Of a DNA stretch of 64,000 nt, positions 34,800 to 46,000 are shown piece after piece. The stretch spans positions 29,836-93,835 of the forward strand of contig NW_017211629.1 in the NCBI RefSeq assembly GCF_001704415.2, read 5' to 3'. The notes below the pieces were generated by a model. That model was given only the letters and a program-made list of their open reading frames with translations, did no database searches and was not told where the DNA came from. How positions within the stretch are numbered: the stretch's first letter is position 1; each line of letters starts with the position of its first letter. This DNA is from Capra hircus (taxonomy: Eukaryota > Chordata > Mammalia > Artiodactyla > Bovidae). The position numbers and the translations under genes were made by a program.

Positions 34800-37440
34800 T
34801 GCCCCGAGTAGCTCTATCCCCAGTGCCCTGGGGGAAGGCGGGGAAGGTGCTGGGTGCTGCAGGTCAGGGCCTGCCCCGAGTTTCTCGTTCTCCCCACCCC
34901 CTACTCCCCCAGTGCTAGCCCTCAGCAGTGCTGTCTGTTACAAATGCAAAACCTGGGGCAGGAGTGGGGATGCCCCAGGAGGCTTTCAGGGAGGCTTGCA
35001 GGGTGCACCGAGAGATAACACCTTGGCAGGCAGATCACGCCTCCCATTCCCCTTCAGCCCAACTTCAGCACCCCTGTACAGGCTGGAGGACCCAGCCAGC
35101 GACCTCCTTCCACCATACCCTTGGAAACCTGCAACCTTCCCCTGACCTGGGAGGCATCCTTGGGGTTCCCCTCTCCCCACTGTTACACACACTGGGGAAA
35201 ATAGCCCAGGAGGACTCACCCCAATGCCTCACACCCTGGACCACTTTTTCTCAGCTCCCACATCCAAGCAGCCCCCCATCCTAAAATAGAAAGTTGTTCA
35301 CCCCTCCCTTCCTTGACACCCATAGAGAAGTGCCTGTGGGTGACTCAGTCTGGGCTTGGAGCAGCCTCAGGAGGGGCTCCTGTTCTGCGAGCTTCCATGA
35401 AAGCCCGTTGCCCTGCTGAAGGTCACCCCTCCTTGGCCCCTCTGTGTCCCTTCCTCAGTCTCCCCACTGCCACAAAGGAACCACGCAGCCATTCTGGGGG
35501 TTTGTTATATAGTATGTTTAGTGGAGTTAGATGCTGCTTAATGGCGTTAGACGGGGCCTGAACCAGCTATTGCCAGGCAGAACTCAAGTCCTGAGTGCAG
35601 TTTAATCCTCTGGAAAACAGGGTGCCAAATATTTACAGATGAGGGCACCAAAGCTGAAGAGGTTCAGCCACCTGCCCAGAGACAGGCTGTGAACGAGAGA
35701 GCGGGAAGGCAGTGGTGATTGTGCTCTCAACGCATCCTCCTTGGAGAACCGGCCACTCACTGAGGGAGTTCCTGTCCTGCAAAGGTCCCCAGCCCACAGT
35801 CGACCCTGGCACACGGTGCTGCCTGGGGTCCCTGATGTCCACTCAGTCTTCTGGACCAGGTGCTCCCCCAAACCTGTCCAGGCCTCCTTGGCCACTGACT
35901 GATGGGTTAAGGGGTGCTTAGTGAGCAAGGCCCTGGGAAGGGGCCCTGTAGGTGGTGGCATGGAGTGGGGCCAGTGTGGTGGTGCTGCTTCGCATTTTGT
36001 TGGTGCCACTTGACAAGCTTGATGTGCAGACTTGAACCAATCCATCCGTCACCTCGAGGGCGGAGGCAGTGGAAAGTGGCCCAGTGCCAGGAAGAGCGGG
36101 GTGGAGAGAAAGGAGAGGTGCCAAGAGTGGCCCAGCACTGCCCCCCTCCCTGCACTCAGGCTGGCCTCTCAACAGCCACGGCTCCTTCCTTTACACCCTG
36201 TCTGTTGTCTGCCAGGGGAACTCGGCCTTAAAGGGAAAAAAAAAGTTCTGTCCTTTTCCTTGGCGCATAATGGTATCTTCATGGCAGGACTTGGCAGGCG
36301 ACTGGTGGTGGAGTGCAGCTCAGGGCCCGTGTTCCCCCACGTGTCTTTTCAGAGTGCCAAGGTGCCCCCACTCAAGGGTGCCAAGGTGGGGGTGACAGCT
36401 CCTAATCGTAGTCCCTCTGACTTCTTTCTGCCAATCAGGTGCTTCTCCCCAGTGTCCAGGCCAGGCTGGGGGTAATCATAACTTGACTCCTAAAGCAGAT
36501 GAGGGCCCAAGTCTGTCGAGGGAGACTCAAGCTCTCCTGTGCTTGCACTCAGGCGCAAAGCCAGAGACCTCCATGCGGGGTGGCTGTTTTGTCTCTCCAA
36601 GAGCTGGGTGTTCAGCGGGCAGCCACCACAATTCCTGTCTCTTCTTCCAGAAACCAGACACTCTTGTCTCCTGGGCTGACCCCTTCTCTGGGCCACCTTC
36701 CCTCTTTATCCCTCTCCAGCATCCTTGCCCCCTTCTCTCCTCTGCTGGAAAAAAGGGTTAAAACCCAAAGCCAAGGTATAGCTTAGCAGCTTGCACTGGA
36801 AACAGGTTGGTGCTTGTAAAGTGCTTTTCATGACTGACTTCACACATCTTGGCACTGCCAGAAGCATAGCCTGCCTGTGGAAGACCAGGCCGGGGTGGGG
36901 TGGTCATTGAGAAATAAGGGGGAATACACATCTTATATATAGCAGCACAGCATCTGCTCTGTTTGTCATCCAAATCACATCGTTTACCCCCTTCACCGTG
37001 ACCCACAGCCAAGGGTCAGGAAAGTCACTTTTGAAGAACTTTTCCTTAGTTAAAAAGAAAGACCCCACCTCTCCAGCAATTTCAGTAGCCCTTTCTAAAA
37101 GTGGAGTGGGGTGAGCATGACTGCCTGTCTGGCCCTGTCTGTGTGTCCCTTACCCCCAAGATCCCCTTCGTCGGTTCTCCATCCCAGAGAGATGAGGAGG
37201 GCTGTAAGCAGTCTGGCCTTTGCCCAGGATGTGGGCTGTCTCTCTGGAGAAGGGCCTCGTGCTGGGCAGGGCCCTGGCTCGTTGGCCCTTTCCACCCAGC
37301 TCCATCTTGGGCCAGGAACCTGAAGAGTTAAAAAGTCTTTAGCTCGTTGCAATGAAATTATGGCTGGCAGTGGCGCCGCTGTTTGTTCAACAGACCTCCA
37401 CTTTTAAACAGTTCACAAAAAGTTCATGGGGCAGCTAAAG
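34800..37440. other. Unique DNA, no gene seen
   Basis: GC-moderate, repeat-poor sequence. A diverged reverse MIR is likely at about 35605-35700. No exon recognised. Confidence 0.4.
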
Positions 37441-37446
37441 ATTATA

Positions 37447-37486
37447 AGAGAGAGAGAGTGGGGTGTGTGTGTGTGTGTGTGTGTAG
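37447..37486. repeat. (AG)n-(TG)n microsatellite
   Basis: Short AG run followed by a TG run. Confidence 0.9.
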
Positions 37487-37787
37487 GTGTAGTCAGCAGG
37501 ATCCAATACTAGGCCTCACCCTTCTCCCTCTCACCCCCACATCTGTGACCCTGGACCATGCTCTGGGCCTCAGCCCTCCATCTGATCCTGTGCTGGTCAG
37601 AACACTTCATTCTGACGCGGGGTGTTATTTATCCGTGCAGTATTAATACTGAAAACCAGATGAGATCTGGAGTGGGGGAGAAGCTTTGAAAGCACTCTGT
37701 GATCCCAGGTTGTCCCTTCTAAACTCCGTCCACCTCACCTGCTAAATTCAGGCTGCCCTTTCCAAAGAAAAACCCTTTCAAGGGAAG

Positions 37788-37850
37788 GGGGCTGCAGGCC
37801 CTGGGGGTGGGGGAAGAGGGGGCTGCAGGCCCTGGGGGTGGGGAAGGGCT
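37788..37850. repeat. 31-bp tandem duplication
   Basis: A G-rich unit containing gctgcaggccctgggggtgg begins at 37791 and again at 37822, a period of 31 bases, with only a slight length difference in the following G run. Confidence 0.85.
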
Positions 37851-38629
37851 CAGTAGGGTGATTGTGGCTACAGCCTTCCTATTTCCTCAGTCAGGTGCTC
37901 AGAGGTCCTTGTCCCCAGGTGACAACTAACAGAAGCTCTTAGGAGGCAGCTGGTGTAACTCCCCTCGTCCTTTTCTTAAGGGTTTGATAGAGGGACCCTT
38001 TGGTGTAAGGTCCAAATTTCATCATGACACGCAGCCAGGGGATGGCATGGCATGGCCCTCCCGTGGCAGCCATATGCCCAGGACACTTGCACAGAGGAAT
38101 GTTGCTCCACCTTCTAGATTGAGACCTGTCTTCCTTTCATTAGAAAGGGTGGCAGGGGTTAGAGAGGGGACACGCTGTTGAGTGAGCCTTCTCTTGTGGT
38201 GGCCTACCCCCAGTTTGATGTGCATGTTCGGAACACAGAAGAACGGCCTGTGAACCCCTACAGAATCTTCCTCAATGCCTGCATCCAACTGATTCTGTCT
38301 TTGGGGCGCTGTAGCCAGCCCCCTGGAAATGTCCCAGCCTGCCTGAAGAAAGGAACACTTTCTAGACAAATAGCCTCTCCATGATCCCACCAGGCTGGAC
38401 ACATGGGGAGATTGCTATCTCTCTCCCAGCTTTATTGTTGAGCTCTAACTATGCGTGGTGTGTGTCTGCGCGCGTGGCTCTCGATTAACAGACGGTGTTC
38501 TATGTATAGGGGCCGATGAAGGATGCTGGTGGACAGAAGCCCGAGTTAGGACAAAGAAATGCAGAGGGATAGCCTGGCTTTGGGATTGGGGTCTCCCAGG
38601 TGTTCCCCAGTCCTAGTGGCTCCCACCCA

Positions 38630-39070
38630 ACCGACCTGGCAGTCAGCTCCTTGTGCTAAAGTGTAAAAGCAATCATTTGCATATTTTTCCTGCTAACAAA
38701 GGAAATGTGTCGACTTAGGGAACATTTGGGCTTTCGGAAACTGTGGGTGGGTGTGAGGGAGGAGAAAGAAAAGTTCCCCCATGAGCTGCACACCAGGGAT
38801 TTCACACTCAGGTTTGGGTCCAGCGTGTACAGAGGCTGTGGCTGGGGGGTGCCTGGACAAGGCAGTGTGCGAGCTGGGGGAATTGCCGAGGGCCATCGGT
38901 CCCAGGCATTAAAGGCTCCCCTACTTATTAACCCAGCATTTAACAGCAGGATATGGGCTGAAGCGCAGTCAAAAGAAACGGCTCAACCTCCAAAGAGCAA
39001 TTAAAATCCTGCACGAGGATAAATCACGCGCCGTGATAATCCTGTTAATAAAATGCAGCTTGTCCTGACC
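38630..39070. promoter_or_regulatory. Putative conserved element just upstream of coding exon 1
   Basis: Contains a perfect octamer ATTTGCAT at 38675-38682 and, near 38995-39060, an AT-rich stretch with 'gataaatcacgcgccgtga' and 'aatcctgttaataaaatgc'. It lies about 1 kb before the first coding exon and is free of repeats. Enhancer role inferred. Confidence 0.35.
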
Positions 39071-39937
39071 CTTCACTCATGCAGCAAACTAGAATGTGAT
39101 GTGGGTGGGGTGGTGAGCAGAGAAGGTAAGGAGGGGGGAAGGTGCCGCCTCCCCCTCCCTCCTTCCCAGTGGATGGGAAATGGGTGGCTTTTGCCCGCGC
39201 TCCCCCAGTGCTAGCGGCTCGCAGCCGGAGCCCAACAGCCCGGGCTGCTAAGACTTCTGCGCTCGCTAATGATTTTTGTCCCCAGCGAGCAGGCGTCATT
39301 GAATTACTCAGCCGCCTCCCTTTGCAGTTCCCAGGCAAAACCACCCAGGCAAAACCACCCCGGTTTGGGGCTTAATCTAATCTAGGGCTTGGGTGGGGTG
39401 GCTTGCCAGCCCACTGACACTTTAACCCTCCACCTGTAAGTCGTGCACACCACAGCCCTGGAAATGAGTCGTAGTTTGGGCTGCTGCACTGGACTGCTGT
39501 GCCTTTTATTCCGGTCCTACCACCTCCAACCCCCCCTCCCCCATCCTTTCAGCCCCAAGAAGAATCAGTGTGGGGCTCCGCGGGATCCCCCACCAGCCGC
39601 TTTCTATGCAAGTGTGTTCTCCAAAGGCTGGGAAAGGGGAAGGGAGAATGGCAGGTGTAGGGTGCCGTATGCAGTACCTTGACTGATGGGGCCCCAAGGT
39701 GCTGGGCCCTCCACATTCCCGGCGCCTCCTGCCAGGGAAGTTCCATCCCCTTCCTCGAACCCCTGGGTCAGGCATACTTCACTCCCAGCTGTCTGTAGAA
39801 CATCCAAGCAGGCTCTACCTTCCCAAGTGTGCATTCCACACTCCGTATGAATTTGCCTAGAAAGGGGGTTTCTCTCATTCCCTGTTTGGCTCTTTTTTAT
39901 TCAACCTCCTGGGATTTTTGTTGTTGTTGTTAAACAG

Positions 39938-39977
39938 ACTAGACGCTTGAAGAAAAGCTGCCATCCAAGAAGACGAC
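39938..39977 (+). other. BCOR: BCOR 5' UTR part of the first coding exon
   Basis: The acceptor 'gttgttgttgttaaacag' ends at 39937. The 40 bases to the ATG hold an in-frame TGA at 39948-39950. This stop confirms that translation cannot enter from upstream and supports the ATG at 39978 as the true start. Confidence 0.88.
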
Positions 39978-40063
39978 ATGCTTTCAGCAACCCCCCTGTA
40001 TGGGAACGTTCACAGCTGGATGAACAGCGAGAGGGTCCGCATGTGTGGGATCAGTGACGACAG
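39978..40063 (+). CDS. BCOR: BCOR coding exon 1 (human exon 2)
   Basis: Encodes residues 1-28 plus two bases of codon 29. It starts MLSATPLYGNVHSWMNSERV and ends in ...GISDD, then AG|gtgaat. The first residues are identical to human BCOR as I recall it. The exon leaves phase 2. The following intron (40064-41378) includes AT-rich, repeat-free sequence at 40270-40400 and 40590-40860 that may be regulatory. Confidence 0.96.
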
Positions 40064-43000
40064 GTGAATGCGTGGGTCTGGCTGAGGCCTGGGGAGCATG
40101 CGGGTCCTTCCCTGGGGCTCCTGAGCAGAGCCTCCCTTAACCTCCTCACAGCCAGAGTGGGCCCAAAGGGGGGTGGTGGGGAGAGATCTCCTGCCTAGCT
40201 GGCAGCCCTTGATTTACAGTTTTAACAGGCAACCCGGCTCAGCGAAGCATTGCCGCCCTTTAAGAGATTAGCCCCTAAAGCGGCCTTTCAGTGCTCTTTC
40301 GTCCTTAATTTATTATTTCATATTTATGAAGGAGAATTAATCCCAGTCTATATGCTGCTTTAACTCTAAATGTCAGGAGTGTGGGCCCAGGTGGATCGGC
40401 ATTCGATGTGCTTTTAAAACAAATAGTTTGCTCAGTAATAAATGGGGCAAAAGCCACCCTTCACTTTATGGAAGCCCAGGATTTCTTCGGATCCTCTGCT
40501 GCCTATTTGGTGAGGCCACCGGCTCCTGGTTTCAGTCACCCAACAGCTCTGTTATGCTTCCTAATCAGTAATTTGGGAGTGTGGGGTAGAGGCAGCTAAG
40601 CAGTAGATAATTGAAGCTGCTCTTCGGGGTAATGATGAAACTTTGCTCTGCCATTTGTCAGCGGTTTTATCCTGGGGATTTGGAAGTTGGCACCAAGCAC
40701 TTTCTTTATCAATGCTCTCTGATAACAAGTCTCAGGGCAGCCGCAACAGCCTGGCACAGATGTGTGGCTTCTTCCTCTGGAGTGGCTAACATTTGTATAT
40801 TTGTGTGTATCCCCCATCATTTTGATAAAGGCCGTCATATATGGCTTTATTATCACCATGGAAACCAGTTTCTTAGGACGTGGTGCCTAACTTTGGGGAA
40901 AAGTTTTGAGAACCTGTCCTCCTGGGTAACACAGAAATGGTTGACATGGCTGGTCCATAGACTAGTCTCCAGGTCTGCCCCTTTGGCTTTGGCCGTTGTA
41001 CCCACACGCCTATCCTCAGGTAGAGCTTATAAGGGTCTGCTCGGACTGCAGGGCCCAGATAGCCCTGCCCAGCCTGTGTGGAGAAACAATCGTGAAGGAG
41101 ACATAGTTGTGCAGAATTTCTACCTTACCCAACTCAGGGACGTATTTGTGATTTCGCTTCCCCGTTCCCTTGCCTTGCTTTGGTTTTTTTTCCCAGTCCC
41201 ATTGAATCACCATTTGGGGATAACTTTCAATATGGGCCATGGGGGAGGATTTTTTTTTGTTTTTTTAAGGGCAGTTGGGAAAATAGAGCTTTTAGAAACT
41301 GGCCTGTTCCGGGGTAATCTATGAAAGATATATTAAATGAGGAATGCTTTCACGAAGTTGGTATGTCCTTTTAAATAGGAAAATTCCCGTAAATGATGGT
41401 GACGCTTCAAAGGCCAGACTGGAACTAAGGGAAGAAAATCCCTTGAACCACAACGTGGTAAGAGATTAATGGCTTCTGTTGATGTGCTATCTGAGTATCA
41501 GTGATCTGTAATCAATCGTGCATTCATTTGCATACCATTAAAGGGCCTTTGGGGGGCTGCTGGAGAAAGCCTAGGCAGTGGGACAAGGCTTCACCCAGTT
41601 TCTTCCTGGCTTGCTTTCTTGGCTGCGCTTGCCATTTATGCCCTCGTACCCTGGTGACTGGTGGGGTCCATACCACCTTTTCCTTGATAAGCTATGTGCC
41701 CCACCGGCGCTCCCAGCTGGATAAATTTCTAGCCTCCAAGTAGACCCTGAGGATTTACCTTCCCAGTAAAATATGAAATAGAGCCATCTTCAGAAACCAG
41801 GGAGAAGAAGTCGAAAGACACAACTGCAGTTTGACCCATGGCCTCTTTATTGATTTCGAAATGAGACAGCTCAAGTCTTCTGTTCCTTGCTGTCCCCCTG
41901 AAAGATTGGGGTTTTTTTGTTATGTTAAATAATGCCTCCCCACATCTGGGAAAGCCCCAGTGAACATCACCCCACCCCATCCTGACCGGACCCAGGGAGG
42001 GTAAGTCTGAAATCTGTACCCCACAAGGTCGGTGCTGAGAGCAGTGGAGTTGGTACCACCTCAGTTGCAGCGAAGAATTTTTGCTGAGAAGGTGGATTTT
42101 CCAGAGTTAATAGATGACTGAATTAATGCAGGGGCCTCAAGTGTAAAGGGATCATTTTACGTGCTTCTAGGATACTAGTCGGACAAAGGTGAGAAGGCAG
42201 GCAGAGGAGGTGCTGGATAAGGGGGGAGGGGGCAGAGACTTTGTGAAGCCTTGCTTTTTTAACCCTTTCCACTCAGATCTTGAGGCTGATATCCTACTGA
42301 GCTAGTCTGTGGTTTCTTTTTGGGATGGGCTGCTTTGGAGGCACATTCTCGGTAACACCCATGTTCTTCTTGTGTGAAGGTGGACGCAACCACGGCCCAT
42401 CGGATTGATGGCCTGGCAGCGCTGAGCATGGACCGCACTGGCCTGATCCGGGAAGGACTGCGTGTCCCCGGAAACATCGTCTATTCTAGCTTGTGTGGAC
42501 TGGGCTCAGAGAAAGGGCGGGAGGCTGCCACAACCACTCTAGGCGGTCTGGGGTTTTCTTCCGAAAGAAACCCAGAGATGCAATTCAAACCGAATACACC
42601 CGAGACGGTGGAGGCCTCCACTGTCTCTGGAAAGCCCCCGAATGGCTTCAGTGCTATATACAAAACACCACCAGGAATACAAAAAAGTGCTGTCCCCACG
42701 GCAGAAACTCTGGGCTTAGACAGGCCTGCCAGTGACAAACAGAGCCCGCTCAACATCAATGGTGCTAGTTACCTGCGGCTGCCCTGGGTCAATCCCTACA
42801 TGGAGGGGCCACGCCAGCCATCTACCCTTTCCTTGACTCGCCAAATAAGTATTCCCTGAACATGTACAAGGCCTTGCTACCTCAGCAGTCGTACGGCCTG
42901 GCCCAGCCGCTATATTCGCCAGTCTGCACCAATGGGGAGCGATTTCTCTACCTGCCGCCACCTCACTACGTCAGTCCCCACATCCCATCGTCCCTGGCTT

Positions 43001-46000
43001 CCCCCATGAGGCTCTCGACGCCTTCCGCCTCTCCAGCCATCCCGCCTCTGGTCCACTGCACAGACAAAAGCCTGCCCTGGAAGATGGGTGTCAGTCCTGG
43101 GAACCCGGTCGATTCTCACTCATACCCCCACATCCAGAACAGTAAACAGCCTAGGGTGCCCTCCGCCAAGGCGGTCACCAGCGGCCTGCCGGGGACACAG
43201 CTCTCCTGTTGCCCCCCTCGCCTCGGCCTTCACCCCGAGTCCACCTTCCCTCCCAGCCTACTGCGGACACCTACTCTGAATTCCACAAGCACTATGCCCG
43301 GATCTCCACCTCACCCTCTGTCACCCTGTCAAAGCCATACATGACGGTCAGCAGCGAGTTTCCCGCGGCCAGACTCTGCAGCAGCAAGTATCCAAAGGCT
43401 CCAGAGGGAGCCGAAAGCACCCAGCCAGTTCCTGGGCACACTCGGAAAACAGCGGGTCAGGAGAGAAAGGATGGCAGCTCACCTCCTCTGTTGGAGAAGC
43501 AGACGGTTACCAAAGACGTCACCGATAAGCCACTAGACTTGTCTTCAAAAGTGGTGGATGTAGACACTTCCAAAGCTGACCACGTGAAGAAGATGGCACC
43601 CACGGTCCTGGTTCACAGCAGAGCTGGAAGTGGCCTAGTGCTCTCCGGAAGTGAGATTCCGAAAGAAACACTATCTCCTCCAGGAAACGGCTGTGCTATC
43701 TATAGATCTGAGATCATTAGCACGGCTCCCTCGTCCTGGGTGGTGCCTGGGCCAAGTCCTAACGAAGAGAACAATGGCAAAGGCCTGCCTCTGAAGAACA
43801 AGGCCTTGGACTGGGCCCTCCCACAGCAGCGCAGTTCTTCGTGTCCTCGCATGGGCGCCACCGACACCGTGGTCACTAACGTGTCCAGCTCAGTGTCCAG
43901 CGCTGGCCGCCCGGCCTCTGCATCTCCAGCCCCAAACGCCACTGCCGATGGCAGCAAGACCAGCAGGGGCTCCGTGGACACCACACCGTCTGTCATCCAG
44001 CATGTGGGCCAGCCCCCGACCACGCCTGCCAAGCACAGCAGCAGCACCGGCAGCAAGGGCGCCAAAGCCAGCAACCCAGAGCCAAGCTTCAAAGCAAATG
44101 AGAACGGCCTCCCACCAAGCTCGATATTTCTCTCTCCAAATGAGGCGTTCAGGTCCCCGCCAATTCCCTACCCCAGGAGTTACCTCCCTTACCCAGCACC
44201 CGAAGGCATTGCCATAAGTCCCCTCTCCTTGCATGGCAAAGGCCCTGTCTACCCTCACCCGGTGTTGCTGCCCAGCGGCAGTCTCTTTCCTGGGCACCTC
44301 GCCCCAAAGCCTGGACTGCCCTACGGGCTGCCCACGGGCCGGCCGGAGTTCGTGACCTACCAGGACGCGCTGGGGTTGGGCATGGTGCATCCCATGTTGA
44401 TACCTCACACACCCATCGAGATCACTAAAGAGGAGAAACCGGAGAGGAGGTCCCGGTCCCATGAGAGGGCCCGCTACGAGGACCCGAGCCTCCGAAACCG
44501 GTTTTCCGAGATACTCGAAGCTAGTGGCACCAAGTTACATCCAGAAGTCCCCACAGACAAGAACCTCAAGCCCAGCCCTAGCTGGAATCAAGGGAAGACC
44601 GTCGTCAAGAGTGACAAGCTTGTCTATGTAGACCTCCTCCGGGAAGAGCCTGACGCGAAAACTGAAGCCAACACGTCCAAACCCGGCTTCACAGCTGAGA
44701 GTGTTGGCCAGAGCGCTGAGCCCAGCAAACCCCCAGCTGAGCCGGCCCTGCAGCCTCACCGGGATTTCATCACCCTCAGAGACGAGCTGGGACGCATCAA
44801 TGACTTCCACGACACCTATGCTTTCAAACAGGCCCCGGGCCAGTCAGTTTTCAACTTAAGCAAGGAGAATGTTCCAGCGGGAACCAACAAGGAGAACCTG
44901 GCAATGCCGGTCTCCACTCCGTTCCTGGAGCCAACCCCGGGGAGCGATGGCCCCGCGGTCACTTTTGGGAAAACCCAAGAGGAACCCAAACCATTTTGCG
45001 TGGGCGGTGCCCCACCGAGTGTGGATGCCACCCCCACTTACACCAAAGATGGAGCCGATGAGGCAGAATCAACTGATGGCAAAGTTCTGAAACCAAAGCC
45101 ATCTAAGCTGGCAAAGAGAATCGCCAACTCTGCTGGTTACGTGGGTGACCGGTTCAAGTGCGTCACAACCGAACTGTATGCTGATTCCAGTCAGCTCAGC
45201 CGGGAGCAGCGGGCATTGCAGGTGAGCCCCCCACCCAAATTGCAGGAGCCTGACCAGTTGTCAGTTTTTTTTTTGTTTTGTTTATTTTTTTAATGTTCGA
45301 AGAGGAAGGGGGCGGGGGTACTAGAGAGCAGGACACCGGGCAGATTTGATTAATGAAGTTTATGATAATATAATTTTTTGAAATGTATCCAGTAAGGGAA
45401 CATAAGTGGATTCTTGTGGATTTTAAGCAAACTCCACTTGAATGCTGATAACGGAAGTTTTAAAAGATGTCTAAAATACTGCATGACATTGACTTATCAA
45501 TTGCTTTGATTTCTCTGCCGTTACTTTACTGTACGTTAGCAAATAAACCTAACAGCACTGCTTAGAATGCCTTACGTGATACTTGGTGGAGGTGTGTAGC
45601 CGCCGCATGTCTGTGAGATTTGTGCAGTTTTTCTTTCACCAAAAAAAAAACAACAACAACAAAAACCTCGATTAAAGGGATAGAGTATGTATTTAACTTG
45701 CTAGTGAATGATAGATGTTGTCTAGGAATTTCCTTAAGATATTTTACTTTTAATTAAAAGCTAAATAAAGCCAAATTGTTTTGCAATGTTAAGAAAAAAA
45801 TTGGTTTATGCTTATAAAAATGGATGAAGTTATCTAAATGATCCATTGAGTGCCCATTTTAATTACATAGATGGAAGGATTACAAGAGGACAGTATTTTA
45901 TGTCTACCCGCTGCTTACTGTGAGGTCAGTTCTTCAAATTTTTATTACTAGAATCTTACATAAACTTTTTGAGTTAAATTTCATTTCCAAATATACAAAG

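Noticed and set aside
42860..43210. Novel introns or exons bridging the broken frames in the giant exon
   Set aside because: The protein text resumes within one or two residues on each side of both breaks, leaving no room for an intron. A one-base loss explains each exactly.
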